In this document: positions 1 to 7,806 of the stretch, piece by piece
How the letters are laid out: each line of letters begins with the position of its first letter
Position numbering within the stretch: position 1 is the first letter of the stretch
NCBI GenBank assembly: GCA_963792405.1
Contig: CAWBVU010000006.1
Span: 992,001-1,056,000 of the forward strand
Reading direction: 5' to 3'
DNA from: SZUA-442 sp963792405
GTDB taxonomy: Bacteria; Actinomycetota; Acidimicrobiia; Spongiisociales; UBA5794
DNA length: 64,000 nucleotides
The notes under the pieces: generated by a model
Databases searched by the model: none
Told to the model about the DNA's origin: nothing
What the model saw: only the letters and a program-made list of their open reading frames with translations
Translations under genes and position numbers: made by a program

Positions 1-2
1 TC

Positions 3-155
3 GCGTCGATCGACGACGTCGATGCGCGCGACCATCGCCTCGCCCCACTCCTCGTCGCGGCGGGATTCACGTCCGGCTACAAGGGCCTGACCATTCGCCC
101 CGCCACGACGACGCGTCGCCCTCGCCTCGACCACCTCGAGAACTCGGGCGCATAG
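3..155 (+). CDS. 3' end of a probable Lhr-like helicase gene (partial)
   Basis: Gene entering from the left edge; about 50 C-terminal codons are visible, ending at TAG 153-155. The readable part contains LAPLLVAAGF and then SGYKGLTIR, which resembles the extreme C-terminus of Lhr-type DEAD/DEAH helicases of actinobacteria. That is recognition from memory of the family, and the catalytic core lies outside the window, so the name is tentative. The last 23 or so codons coincide with unit 1 of the 79-bp tandem repeat that continues downstream, so the repeat appears to have grown out of the end of this gene. It could instead be another protein with a similar end. Confidence 0.4.
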   Translation, partial: ASIDDVDARDHRLAPLLVAAGFTSGYKGLTIRPATTTRRPRLDHLENSGA

Positions 156-567
156 ATCGACGTGCCTGACCATTCGCCCCGCCACAACGACGCGTCACCC
201 TCGCCTCGACCACCTCGAGAACTCGGACGCATAGATCGACGTGCCTGACCATTCGTCCCTCGCCACAACAACGCGTCGACCCTCGCCTCGACCTCGAGCA
301 CGTCGAGAACTCGGACGCATAGATCGACGTGCCTGACCATTCGTCTCTCGACCACGATGCGTCGGCCCAGCCTCGACCACCTCGAGAACTCGGACGCATA
401 GATCGACGTGCCTGACCATTCGTCTCTCGACCACGATGCGTCGGCCCAGCCTCGACCACCTCGAGAACTCGGACGCATAGATCGACGTGCCTGACCATTC
501 GTCTCTCGACCGCGATGCGTGGGCCCAGCCTCGAGACCACTTCGGGACCGTCGAGAGAACGACCCCG
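85..567. repeat. Six-unit 79-bp tandem repeat
   Basis: Units start at 85, 164, 243, 331, 410 and 489, giving periods of 79, 79, 88, 79 and 79 bp. Each begins GCCTGACCATTCG and carries a conserved half (CTCGAGAACTCGG, then GCATAGATCGACGT) plus a drifting part of about 27 bp. Units 4 and 5 are identical; unit 6 decays after about 50 bp. Unit 1 overlaps the last codons of the upstream gene. Because 79 is not a multiple of three, the reading frame changes with every unit, so the open frames running through it on both strands are not credible proteins. Function unknown; possibly recombination-driven amplification of a gene end. Confidence 0.9.
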
Positions 568-651
568 AGGGCAGAAGGGGGTCGACGCATGCTCTAGAGT
601 CGTGCGTCCACGGTCCGCAGCCCGGGTCACAGACGCGACCGGGGACGGCGG

Positions 652-1071
652 GTGGACCCGACCGGGATGAGGGATGGGAACGTGCCCCAGAAGATCGACG
701 AGCTCCTCAATGAGATCCGCGACCTGTCGCGTCGGCTCGACGACACCTCCCTCGACAGGGCCGAGCGCGAACGCATCGAGGGTCGAAGGGACCAGCTGCG
801 CAGTGCCGCACGCACACTCGAGGACGAGGGCAGGCACCCGGCGTCGGTCGCCGCGGAGATCGCGCTGCTCGAGGACCGACTCGCGCAGATCGAGGACGCG
901 CGGATCGATGCAGGGTGGTCGGAGAAGCACATGCACAGGACGATCCAGGACCCGGGGGCGTACCGGCACACCATCAACAGGGCGATCGACGAGGAGCACC
1001 GCGACGAGGTAGCGGCGATCAACGAACGCCTTGCACGGCTCAGGGCGATCCCTTTCCCGGATTCACCATGA
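652..1071 (+). CDS. Small charged coiled-coil protein
   Basis: A 139-residue soluble protein starting at GTG 652 or, five codons in, at ATG 667. It is almost entirely helical with heptad-like spacing (KIDELLNEIRDLSRRL, then LLEDRLAQIEDAR), and has no signal peptide or membrane segment. I do not recognise a family. Its stop overlaps the ATG of the next small ORF (ATGA at 1068-1071), which in turn overlaps the DUF4032 kinase-like gene the same way, so the three are probably translated from one message. A role as partner or regulator of the kinase-like protein is inference from position only. Confidence 0.7.
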   Translation: MDPTGMRDGNVPQKIDELLNEIRDLSRRLDDTSLDRAERERIEGRRDQLRSAARTLEDEGRHPASVAAEIALLEDRLAQIEDARIDAGWSEKHMHRTIQDPGAYRHTINRAIDEEHRDEVAAINERLARLRAIPFPDSP

Positions 1072-1187
1072 CACGCACTCCCTTCCTCCCCACGAACCAT
1101 GCGCAGTCGGGCGACCCGGACCCCACAGAGCCCGACCCGTCGATCCCGGTCTCTGACCGGGACAACTCTGACTGGCACACACCATGA
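1068..1187 (+). CDS. 39-aa leader-like ORF duplicating the N-terminus of the next gene
   Basis: A 39-codon ORF joined by ATGA overlaps to the genes on both sides (1068-1071 and 1184-1187). Its first 30 residues align with the start of the downstream DUF4032 protein: MxRTP, T, SGDPD, D, SIP and SD are shared, 16 matches in 27 aligned positions with one three-residue gap. The rest of the kinase-like domain is absent. This looks like a partial 5' duplication kept as a short, translationally coupled cistron. It may be an evolutionary remnant, a coupling leader or a short peptide that mimics the kinase N-terminus; the sequence does not decide. Confidence 0.5.
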   Translation: MTRTPFLPTNHAQSGDPDPTEPDPSIPVSDRDNSDWHTP

Positions 1188-2437
1188 AGCGCACCCCCTA
1201 CATCCACACGCGGTCGGGTGACCCGGACTTCATCGACCTCGACTGGTCGATCCCCATCTCCGACTGGGAGACCCCCCGGCTCGTCGACATGCCCGAGGGC
1301 ATCCACCGACACCCGGTGGTGTTCGTGGCCTATCGCGAGGGCATCTATGCGGTCAAGGAGCTGCCGTTGGATCTCGCCAAGCACGAGTTCGACACCCTGC
1401 GGGCGATGGAGGACATCACCCGGCACACGGCGAGGGCCGTGGGGTACGTGGAGCGACCGTGGGTCCCTCGGGACGAGGAAGGAGCAGGCACCATCATCAC
1501 GCGGTACGTGTCACACGCCTTCCCGTACAGGGATCTCCTGTCCGGCATCGGGTTCGGTGGGCGGCGCGACGCCCTCCTCGACGCGTTCGCAGGTCTTCTC
1601 GTCGAGCTCCACCTCGCGGGGCTGTACTGGGGTGACTGCTCGCTGTCGAACATCCTCTATCGATGGGATGCATCCTCGATCGAGGCCGTCATGATCGATG
1701 CGGAGACGTCGCGCATCCACGATGAGCTGTCCCGGGGCCAGCGCATGGAGGATCTCGCCATCATGGAGGTGAACGTCGCCGGGGAGATGGCCGACATCGC
1801 GGCCGAGCGCGGCGTCGATATCGAGGAGGCCGACCTGTTCCTCGGCGAGGACATCTCTGCGCGCTACCACGCCCTGTGGACCGAGCTGACGACCTCGCTC
1901 ATCGTGACGGCGGGCGACCACTTCCGCATCCGACAGCGCATCGAGAGGCTCAACAACCTCGGCTTCGCCGTCGAGGACATCGATCTCATCCCCGTTGACA
2001 ACGGCACCAACGTGAAGATGCGGGTGAAGGTCGGCGGTCGCCAGTTCCACTCCGAGCGCCTCCGCCAGATCACCGGCGTCGACATCTCGGAGAACCAGGC
2101 GAGGGTGATCCTGAGCGACCTCGCCTACCACGAGGCGAAGTACGGCAGGCCGTCGCCCACCGGCAAGGCCGTCGCCGCGATGAAGTGGAGGGCATCGGTG
2201 TTCGAGCCCCTTCTGCTCAAGATCGCCGAGATCCTGCCCGCGCACGATCCGTACCAGGCGTACTGCGACTACCTCGAGTTCCGCCTCGAGATGGCGACCG
2301 AGCGGAACGAAGACGTCGCCAACGAGGAGGCCTTCCCGGCGTGGGAGACGGCGGGATTCCCGTTCCTCAAGTCCGTGGCAGACGAGTCGGAGCACACGAC
2401 GGCCCCTGCTGCCGTGCTCGAGGCCGAGGAGGCCTGA
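1184..2437 (+). CDS. DUF4032 protein with kinase-like (lipopolysaccharide kinase/InaA-type) domain
   Basis: A 417-residue protein. Residues about 45-175 carry a protein-kinase-like fold: a lysine in YAVKEL (K58), a catalytic-loop-like LYWGDCSLSNILY with D151 and N156, and a metal-binding MIDAET (D172). Residues about 210-380 fit DUF4032, a domain that in actinobacteria is typically attached to this kinase-like module. The substrate is not known for the family. There is no membrane segment, so it should be cytoplasmic. The ATG overlaps the preceding 39-aa ORF (ATGA), implying coupled translation with it and with the coiled-coil protein. The family call is confident; its enzymatic activity is inferred from retained catalytic residues. 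Confidence 0.85.
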   Translation: MKRTPYIHTRSGDPDFIDLDWSIPISDWETPRLVDMPEGIHRHPVVFVAYREGIYAVKELPLDLAKHEFDTLRAMEDITRHTARAVGYVERPWVPRDEEGAGTIITRYVSHAFPYRDLLSGIGFGGRRDALLDAFAGLLVELHLAGLYWGDCSLSNILYRWDASSIEAVMIDAETSRIHDELSRGQRMEDLAIMEVNVAGEMADIAAERGVDIEEADLFLGEDISARYHALWTELTTSLIVTAGDHFRIRQRIERLNNLGFAVEDIDLIPVDNGTNVKMRVKVGGRQFHSERLRQITGVDISENQARVILSDLAYHEAKYGRPSPTGKAVAAMKWRASVFEPLLLKIAEILPAHDPYQAYCDYLEFRLEMATERNEDVANEEAFPAWETAGFPFLKSVADESEHTTAPAAVLEAEEA

Positions 2438-2500
2438 GCCGGAGTCGGCTGCACCCCGCCCGGCATGCGCCATCCGGATACGGCTCCTATGCTGACCGCG

Positions 2501-3067
2501 ATGCACGTCCTCGTGGCCACCGCTGGTGCACTGAATCCCGATCCCGTGGTCGAGTTCGCCCGCCACCTGATCGGAGGTACGGGGAGCGTCACGATCGTCA
2601 CGGTGATCGAGGTACCCCACTCCTTCCTCGAGGAGCTCACGACGGACGACTGGCACCCCCTCCACGACCAGCAGGTGGATGAGGATCAGCTGGCCGCCCA
2701 GTACCTCTCCGAGAGAGGCAAACGCCTGACCGATCCCGTCCGCGACGCTCTCGAGTCGGCTCGCATCCCGTGCGTCGTCGAGGTCCTGGAAGGTGCCGAT
2801 GCGGCCGCGGCGATCTCCGATGCGGCCGACAGGCTCGGCGCCGACGTCGTGTTGTTGGGCGCCACCAAGCAGATCTTCGCAAAGGACGCCTGGGAGAGTG
2901 TGTCGGCGAGGGTCATGCTGGAGTCCGGGCGGCCCGTCCTGGTCGTGCCGGAGGCCCGCAAGATGGTGGCCGACCTCGACGAGCTCGACGCTGTTCAGCG
3001 CCCCGCCGAGCCCACGACGACGCGTGAGCCGGCGAACGCGCCGACCCGGCGACACCTCGCTCAGTGA
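2501..3067 (+). CDS. Universal stress protein-like (UspA family)
   Basis: About 188 residues from ATG 2501, where MHVLVATAG forms the expected first strand; in-frame ATGs also lie upstream at 2465 and 2489. The fold is Usp-like: a first beta strand, a middle region with VTIVTVIEV, then LGADVVLLGATK and a final RPVLVVPE strand. The ATP-binding GxxGS signature is degenerate (LLGATK), so nucleotide binding is doubtful. The C-terminal 25 residues are a polar tail. Its stop overlaps that of the convergent Nudix gene (TCAGTGA at 3061-3067), leaving no room for a terminator between them. Confidence 0.7.
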   Translation: MHVLVATAGALNPDPVVEFARHLIGGTGSVTIVTVIEVPHSFLEELTTDDWHPLHDQQVDEDQLAAQYLSERGKRLTDPVRDALESARIPCVVEVLEGADAAAAISDAADRLGADVVLLGATKQIFAKDAWESVSARVMLESGRPVLVVPEARKMVADLDELDAVQRPAEPTTTREPANAPTRRHLAQ

Positions 3068-3621
3068 CCGAGCGAGTCCCACCGGGCGAGATAGGCCGTG
3101 AGCGCAGCGAACGTCGATGGGACGAAGGCGCCCCTGTCACGGTCCATGGTCCGGCGGAGGTCCTCGATGTGCCACCACCGCACATCGGCGCTCTCGCCCG
3201 GGAGGCTCCTCGGCTCGCCTGAGACGTCGGCGACGAGCACGACGTGGAGGGCGGGAAACGCACCGTCCACGCCCGCGACCACCACGAGCGGTGACACCGA
3301 TGCGATCGCACGGCGCTCATCGATGCGGTCGACGTCGATGCCTTCGACGCGTTCGAGGACCAGCCCCGTCTCCTCACCCAGCTCCCTGCCGATCGCATCG
3401 ATGGGGTCCTCACCCGCCCTCCAGCGTCCACCGGGGATCTCGTAGGCACCACGGACCGACTCGCTCGGGTCGTCCCTGCGCTGGAGGATCACGAGCTCGA
3501 GGTCCCGGACGGAACGGGCGATGGCACGGATGACGGGCACCATGACGTTCTCGCCCCCGCTGCGCGGAACCTTCACGGTCACCTCCTCACCCTGGTCCCA
3601 CATGTCGTAGCGTCCCGTCAT
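3061..3621 (-). CDS. Nudix hydrolase
   Basis: A 186-residue Nudix-fold hydrolase. The Nudix box is complete: G-x5-E (GRWRAGE), then seven residues and RELGEETGL, with the glutamates that bind the metal. Such enzymes cleave nucleoside diphosphates linked to another group; the substrate cannot be read from the sequence. The start overlaps the stop of the lipoprotein reading frame upstream (ATGA at 3618-3621), so it is the last cistron of the ABC exporter/lipoprotein unit. It converges on the universal stress gene with overlapping stops. Confidence 0.9.
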   Translation of the reverse strand: MTGRYDMWDQGEEVTVKVPRSGGENVMVPVIRAIARSVRDLELVILQRRDDPSESVRGAYEIPGGRWRAGEDPIDAIGRELGEETGLVLERVEGIDVDRIDERRAIASVSPLVVVAGVDGAFPALHVVLVADVSGEPRSLPGESADVRWWHIEDLRRTMDRDRGAFVPSTFAALTAYLARWDSLGH

Positions 3622-4181
3622 CGGTCACCTGCCGGGCGTTCGCACCGAAGGTCGACGCCACGGCCCTCATCGCGCACGGCCTGCTCGAGGGCGGTACATG
3701 TCGAGGTCCAGCGCAGCTGGCCGTCGGCGAAGCCGGACGACGTGAGGGCGAGCCTGATGCCGTCCAGATCGGGTGCTGCCTCGGCCGCGTCGCGCGCAGA
3801 GGGGATCGCCCGGTACACGCCGTCGACGGCGGCGACGTAGGCATCGTGGGCGGAGGCGACCTCCGAAGGCGGTTCGAGGGCCTCGAGCCCCTCGAGGTAG
3901 CGCCCCGTCACATCCGTGAGGAGAGCGAGGTAGGCGACGGTCTCGCTGCGCACCAGGCCAACCGCCGCCTCGAGCGTGTCGTCCCCGCCAGCTTCGGCCA
4001 GCGCGGCGACACCGTCCTCGACGGATCGCTGGTAGTCGTAGGAGAGATCCTGGGACTCCACCACGTAGGCATCGGCCTCCTCGCCGAGTGCCTCGGCATA
4101 CGCGTCGATCGTCATCGACGAGGAGCATCCTCCCGCGGCGACGAGGCACAGGATGGCGGGGATGAGGGCCGCCGGCCTCAC
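3618..4181 (-). CDS. Probable separate lipoprotein fused to the ABC exporter frame
   Basis: From GTG 4181 the sequence reads as a self-contained 187-residue lipoprotein: MRP, a hydrophobic stretch (ALIPAILCLVAA), then the lipobox-like AAGGC and a serine-rich linker. The mature part is helical and acidic with no family I recognise. The GTG sits in a GTGA context typical of the overlapping junctions in this window, where the upstream gene would normally terminate. I therefore read it as its own cistron between the exporter and the Nudix gene, although the nucleotides as given keep it in frame with the exporter. Confidence 0.6.
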   Translation of the reverse strand: MRPAALIPAILCLVAAGGCSSSMTIDAYAEALGEEADAYVVESQDLSYDYQRSVEDGVAALAEAGGDDTLEAAVGLVRSETVAYLALLTDVTGRYLEGLEALEPPSEVASAHDAYVAAVDGVYRAIPSARDAAEAAPDLDGIRLALTSSGFADGQLRWTSTCTALEQAVRDEGRGVDLRCERPAGDR

Positions 4182-6065
4182 GGGCCCACCGGGCGCGACA
4201 CGGAACTGGGTCTCGAACAGGTGGGCGTACAGGCCTGCGGCGTCGAGGAGCTCGTCGTGGGTGCCCTTCTCCACGACCCGACCCTGGTCGACGACCACGA
4301 TCTGGTCCGCCGTGAGCACGGTGGAGAGCCGGTGGGCGATGACGAGCGAGGTGCGTCCCGCCATGATTCCCTCCAGGGCGTCCTGGACGAGTCGCTCGGA
4401 CCTGGCGTCGAGGTGCGAGGTGGCCTCGTCCAGGATCAGGATGGCAGGGTTCTTGAGGATGACACGGGCGATGGCGATCCGTTGCTTCTCACCACCCGAC
4501 AGGCGATAGCCGCGCTCCCCGACCCTCGTCTGCATCCCCTCCGGCAGCGACTCGATGAAGTCGAGGATGTTGGCCGCCCTCGCCGCGGCGACCAGCTCGT
4601 CCGCCGTCGCCGACGGATTCGCATATCGCAGGTTGGCCTCGATCGTGTCGTGGAACAGGTAGGTCTCCTGGGTGACGACCCCCACGGCATGGGCGATCGT
4701 GTCGGGGTCGAGATCGCGCACGTCGACGCCATCGATGCGCACCGCTCCCCTCGTCACGTCGTAGAGCCTCGGAACGAGGTAGGTGAGCGTGGTCTTGCCC
4801 GCACCGGACGGACCGACGAGGGCCACGGTGCTGCCGGGCTCCATCGCGAAGGCCACCTCCCGCAGGACCCAGCCAGACGGCGCACGCCTGACGGCCTCCT
4901 CGGCGCGGCCGGAATCCCCCCAGCCGAACCGCCGTACCGACTCGAGCCCCGAGTCGATGGTGTCGTCGTAGGAGAACCAGACGTCGTCGAAGGCCACGGA
5001 GCCCACGATGGGGTCGAGCTCCACCGGATCGGCGGGAGGCGGGACGTCGACGGGCATGTCGAGGACCTCGAAGACCCGCTCGAACGACACCAGCGAGGTC
5101 GTGAATTCGACACGAGCGTTTGCGAGCGCGGACATCGGCCCGTAGAGCGCCGCGAGATACGCACCGAGGGCGACGACCGTGCCGATCGTGATCGTGTCGT
5201 TGATCACCATCACTGCTCCGAGCCAGAAGGTGACGGCGGTCCCGAGCGCAGAGACCAGTCCGAGCGCCATGAAGAACCATCGTCCGATCACCGCCTGCGT
5301 CACTCCCAGATCGCGAACGGATGCTGCACGGGTCCCGAACTGGCCCGACTCGTAGGACGTCCTGCCGAAGAGCTTCACGAGGAGGGCTCCCGACACGGAG
5401 AGGGTCTCCTGCATCATCCCCGTCATGTCGGCGTTGGCCTCCATCTGTCTGCGCCGCACGGACCGCAGGCGCTTGCCGACCTGGCGAGAGGCGACGATGA
5501 AGAGCGGCAGGATCGAGACCGCGATGAGGGTGAGGCGCCACTCGAGGCTGATCATGACGACCAGCGTCGCCACCACCGAGAACACGTTCGACACCAGGGT
5601 CACGAAGGTGCTGCTCACCGCCTGCTGTGCGCCGACAACATCGGAGTTGAGCCTGGACATCAGCTCACCGGTCTTCGTGTTCGTGTAGAAGCCGAGCGAC
5701 ATCGCCTGGAGGTGGTCGAAGAGCTGACGCCGCAGGTCGTAGATGATGCCCTCACCCATCTCCGCGGTCGCCCTCCGCTGGAGCACCCCGACGACGCCGT
5801 TGATGAGGGGGATCGCCACCATCCCGAGGCCCAGCCACGTGACGAGGGCGAGGTCCTCCTCCGGAATCGCCGTGTCGATCAGCGTGCGCATGAGGAGCGG
5901 AGGCACGATCGAGAGGCCGGTGATCACGGCGATGGTGACGAGGATCACGACGAGGAGGCCGCGATACGGCTTCGCGTACGACATGACGCGCGACAGGAGG
6001 ACCCTGTCGATCTCGGGGGCCTGCGTCTCGTCGTGGCGCATGAACGCGCCGAATCCACCGTGCAT
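3618..6065 (-). CDS. ABC exporter (membrane domain plus ATPase), reading in frame into a lipoprotein
   Basis: As sequenced this is an 815-residue frame. Residues about 20-320 form a six-helix exporter domain; about 350-615 the ATPase, with Walker A GPSGAGKTT near 414, signature LSGGEKQ near 520, Walker B ILILDEATS near 540 and switch histidine in IAHRLS. This is a full half-transporter of the MsbA/multidrug type that would work as a dimer. A normal one ends near residue 620. Here the frame continues without a stop into an obvious lipoprotein signal (about 629-650) and a 165-residue domain, which makes no topological sense for a cytoplasmic ATPase. A one-base shift would place a stop at the GTGA (4178-4181), so an indel or missing stop is likely. 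Start could also be ATG 6041. Confidence 0.85.
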   Translation of the reverse strand: MHGGFGAFMRHDETQAPEIDRVLLSRVMSYAKPYRGLLVVILVTIAVITGLSIVPPLLMRTLIDTAIPEEDLALVTWLGLGMVAIPLINGVVGVLQRRATAEMGEGIIYDLRRQLFDHLQAMSLGFYTNTKTGELMSRLNSDVVGAQQAVSSTFVTLVSNVFSVVATLVVMISLEWRLTLIAVSILPLFIVASRQVGKRLRSVRRRQMEANADMTGMMQETLSVSGALLVKLFGRTSYESGQFGTRAASVRDLGVTQAVIGRWFFMALGLVSALGTAVTFWLGAVMVINDTITIGTVVALGAYLAALYGPMSALANARVEFTTSLVSFERVFEVLDMPVDVPPPADPVELDPIVGSVAFDDVWFSYDDTIDSGLESVRRFGWGDSGRAEEAVRRAPSGWVLREVAFAMEPGSTVALVGPSGAGKTTLTYLVPRLYDVTRGAVRIDGVDVRDLDPDTIAHAVGVVTQETYLFHDTIEANLRYANPSATADELVAAARAANILDFIESLPEGMQTRVGERGYRLSGGEKQRIAIARVILKNPAILILDEATSHLDARSERLVQDALEGIMAGRTSLVIAHRLSTVLTADQIVVVDQGRVVEKGTHDELLDAAGLYAHLFETQFRVAPGGPVRPAALIPAILCLVAAGGCSSSMTIDAYAEALGEEADAYVVESQDLSYDYQRSVEDGVAALAEAGGDDTLEAAVGLVRSETVAYLALLTDVTGRYLEGLEALEPPSEVASAHDAYVAAVDGVYRAIPSARDAAEAAPDLDGIRLALTSSGFADGQLRWTSTCTALEQAVRDEGRGVDLRCERPAGDR

Positions 6066-6100
6066 CAGCGGTCAACGATAGGGAGGAGAACCCCCATCAC

Positions 6101-6260
6101 TGACATGCATCGCGTCAGGCAACCAGCCACACCCACAGAACCGACGACACAGAACCGACGACACAGAACCGACTGACACGGACGTGCATCCCGTCAAGAA
6201 CCAGCCGACACACACACACAGAACCGACGACACAGAACCGACGACACGGAGCCGTCACGG
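6101..6260. repeat. Duplicated 79-bp block with internal 14-bp repeats
   Basis: Two imperfect copies of a roughly 79-bp block (from 6101 and from 6181; the shared TGCAT lies at 6106 and 6185). Each contains two or three direct copies of the 14-mer CAGAACCGACGACA (units at 6135, 6149, 6163 and at 6219, 6233). The block fills the gap between the start of the ABC exporter and the end of the next minus-strand gene, so it lies in the likely promoter or leader region of the exporter. No start codon with a plausible protein was found in it. Function unknown. Confidence 0.8.
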
Positions 6261-6272
6261 GCATTCGTGTCC

Positions 6273-6956
6273 TCAGGGAGCCAGGCCCGCGAGCGGAACC
6301 GACGACGCCGCGACCTCGACGCAGAGCTCCTCAGAGACCTCGGACCGGCAGAACAGCTCGTAGCGATGGCCTGACTCCGTCCAACCGAGGCTCACGCCAT
6401 CGGGCACAGCGGTGACCGAGATCTCCGAGCGTGCAGACGGGACATCGGGTTGCGCCCTCCCGACGCGGAGCACGCCGATTCGCGACGTGTCCACCTGATA
6501 GGGCTCGGATGTCCAGAGGCCGAACGCCGCAGACGTGTCAGGGTCGAGGGTCCCGCTCGTCTCGTTGTAGACGAGCTGGCTCGTGATCCACCGGACCTGC
6601 TGTGGCACGAGCGAGGGGAACGAGAGGGCGGGCATCGCCGCTGCGATCTCCCGCCGGGAGGCCTGCACGAACCGACCGGGGAGCCGTCGCGCCCACACGG
6701 CTGCGATCACGTCGTCGCTCTCACCTGCGAACTGGGGTTCGATCTCATCGTTGAACCACAACAGGTCGGTGGCTTCCACGAGGCCCTCGTCCGGTTGGCC
6801 CGCAGCGACCGCGACGACGACCGTCGTGGTCGTCGTGTCGCCGCGGACCACGTCCCGTGTGAGGTCGCCCACCCCGTCGAGCGGCCCGGCGTCACCGCAC
6901 GCCGCAACCGACGCAGCGACAGCGACGATCACGGCGAGGGCGAAGGCACGGTTCAT
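6273..6956 (-). CDS. Predicted lipoprotein, function unknown
   Basis: A 227-residue secreted lipoprotein when started at ATG 6956, because MNRAFALAVIVAVAASVAAC then forms a clean signal peptide ending in the lipobox VAAC; an ATG 13 codons upstream would spoil it. After a threonine/valine-rich linker the mature part has several tryptophans and two late cysteines (FCRSEVSEELC) that could form a disulfide. I recognise no family. It lies upstream of the ABC exporter on the same strand but is separated from it by the 14-bp repeat block, and is divergent from the lipoate ligase-like gene. Confidence 0.75.
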   Translation of the reverse strand: MNRAFALAVIVAVAASVAACGDAGPLDGVGDLTRDVVRGDTTTTTVVVAVAAGQPDEGLVEATDLLWFNDEIEPQFAGESDDVIAAVWARRLPGRFVQASRREIAAAMPALSFPSLVPQQVRWITSQLVYNETSGTLDPDTSAAFGLWTSEPYQVDTSRIGVLRVGRAQPDVPSARSEISVTAVPDGVSLGWTESGHRYELFCRSEVSEELCVEVAASSVPLAGLAP

Positions 6957-7008
6957 GGGGGAAGCTTGGCAGGGACTCCCGGTAACCGACATCACCTAGC
7001 CTCCGACC

Positions 7009-7779
7009 ATGACCAGCGACACCAGGTCGTCGTCCCTCACGGTGATCGATGGCCAGCTCACCGGCGATGCGCCCCTCGACACCGCCGTGTCCAGGGCGAC
7101 ACTCCTCGGGGTCACGGAGGGCTCGCTTCCCGAGACCCTCCAGGTCGGCACCCCTCACAGGGTCGTTGCCTTCGGCAAGCACGACACGCTCACGAACGGC
7201 TTCGATGCGGCGGTGCGCATCGCCCGTGCACATGGGTACGACACGACGGTGCGCATCGCGGGAGGGAGAGCCGTTGTGTTCTCACCGACCATCATCCGCT
7301 TCGCATGGACCCTGCCGGCGGAGGATCCTGCGAGCACGATGCATGAGAGGTTCTCCACGCTCGCTGAGGCCGTCGTGGCGGCGCTGGCGACCCTCGGGGT
7401 GGAGGGGACGGTCGGCGAGATCCCCAACGAGTACTGTGCCGGGAGCTACAGCGTCCACGTGCTCGGGCGGCGCAAGGTCATGGGTGTCGGACAGCGCCTC
7501 ACCCGTTCCGCAGCACAGGTGGGGGGCATGATCGTCGTCGCCGATCCGGAGTCGGTGAACGAGGTCCTCGTCCCCGTGTACGAGGCGCTGGGAATCCCGA
7601 TGGATCCCTCGGCCACCGGGAGCGTCGCGGACGCCGCTGCCGTGACGACGGATGCGGTGTCGAGGGCCTTCGTCGACCAGGTCGCCGCAGGCAGGCCGAT
7701 CGTCACGGGCATCGTCGATCCGTCGACACTCGAGCGGGCCGCGTCGCTGCGCACTGATCACGAGCCCCGGCTTGCGTGA
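7009..7779 (+). CDS. Lipoate-protein ligase A family protein
   Basis: A 256-residue member of the biotin/lipoate ligase fold. Seen: an early arginine-glycine loop (IAGGRAVVFSPT, the RRxxGGxxV region), PNEYCAGSYSVHV, and the lysine segment RRKVMGVGQRLTRSAAQVGG, corresponding to the KxxGxxQ(R/A) motif that binds lipoyl-AMP. It should attach or transfer lipoate or a related acyl group to a carrier protein, but substrate and whether it is ligase or octanoyltransferase are not resolved. It starts 52 bp from the divergent lipoprotein gene and is followed closely by the AroQ-hydrolase fusion, probably on the same message. Confidence 0.85.
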   Translation: MTSDTRSSSLTVIDGQLTGDAPLDTAVSRATLLGVTEGSLPETLQVGTPHRVVAFGKHDTLTNGFDAAVRIARAHGYDTTVRIAGGRAVVFSPTIIRFAWTLPAEDPASTMHERFSTLAEAVVAALATLGVEGTVGEIPNEYCAGSYSVHVLGRRKVMGVGQRLTRSAAQVGGMIVVADPESVNEVLVPVYEALGIPMDPSATGSVADAAAVTTDAVSRAFVDQVAAGRPIVTGIVDPSTLERAASLRTDHEPRLA

Positions 7780-7806
7780 CCGGCTCGGACCGTGGAGACT
7801 CGGCCC

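Noticed and set aside
85..567. CRISPR-like array (conserved part plus variable part)
   Set aside because: The variable parts are all related to one another, unit length is 79 bp and there are no cas genes; it is an ordinary tandem repeat.
67..999. Long minus-strand open frames through the 79-bp repeats, with recurring MVRHVDLC-like peptides
   Set aside because: The repeat period is not a multiple of three, so each frame changes unit by unit; composition is arginine-rich shadow, and the plus strand holds a better gene at 652-1071.
3846..6176. 776-codon plus-strand frame opposite the ABC exporter
   Set aside because: It is antisense to a gene with complete ABC motifs and has the H/R/G-rich composition of high-GC shadow frames.
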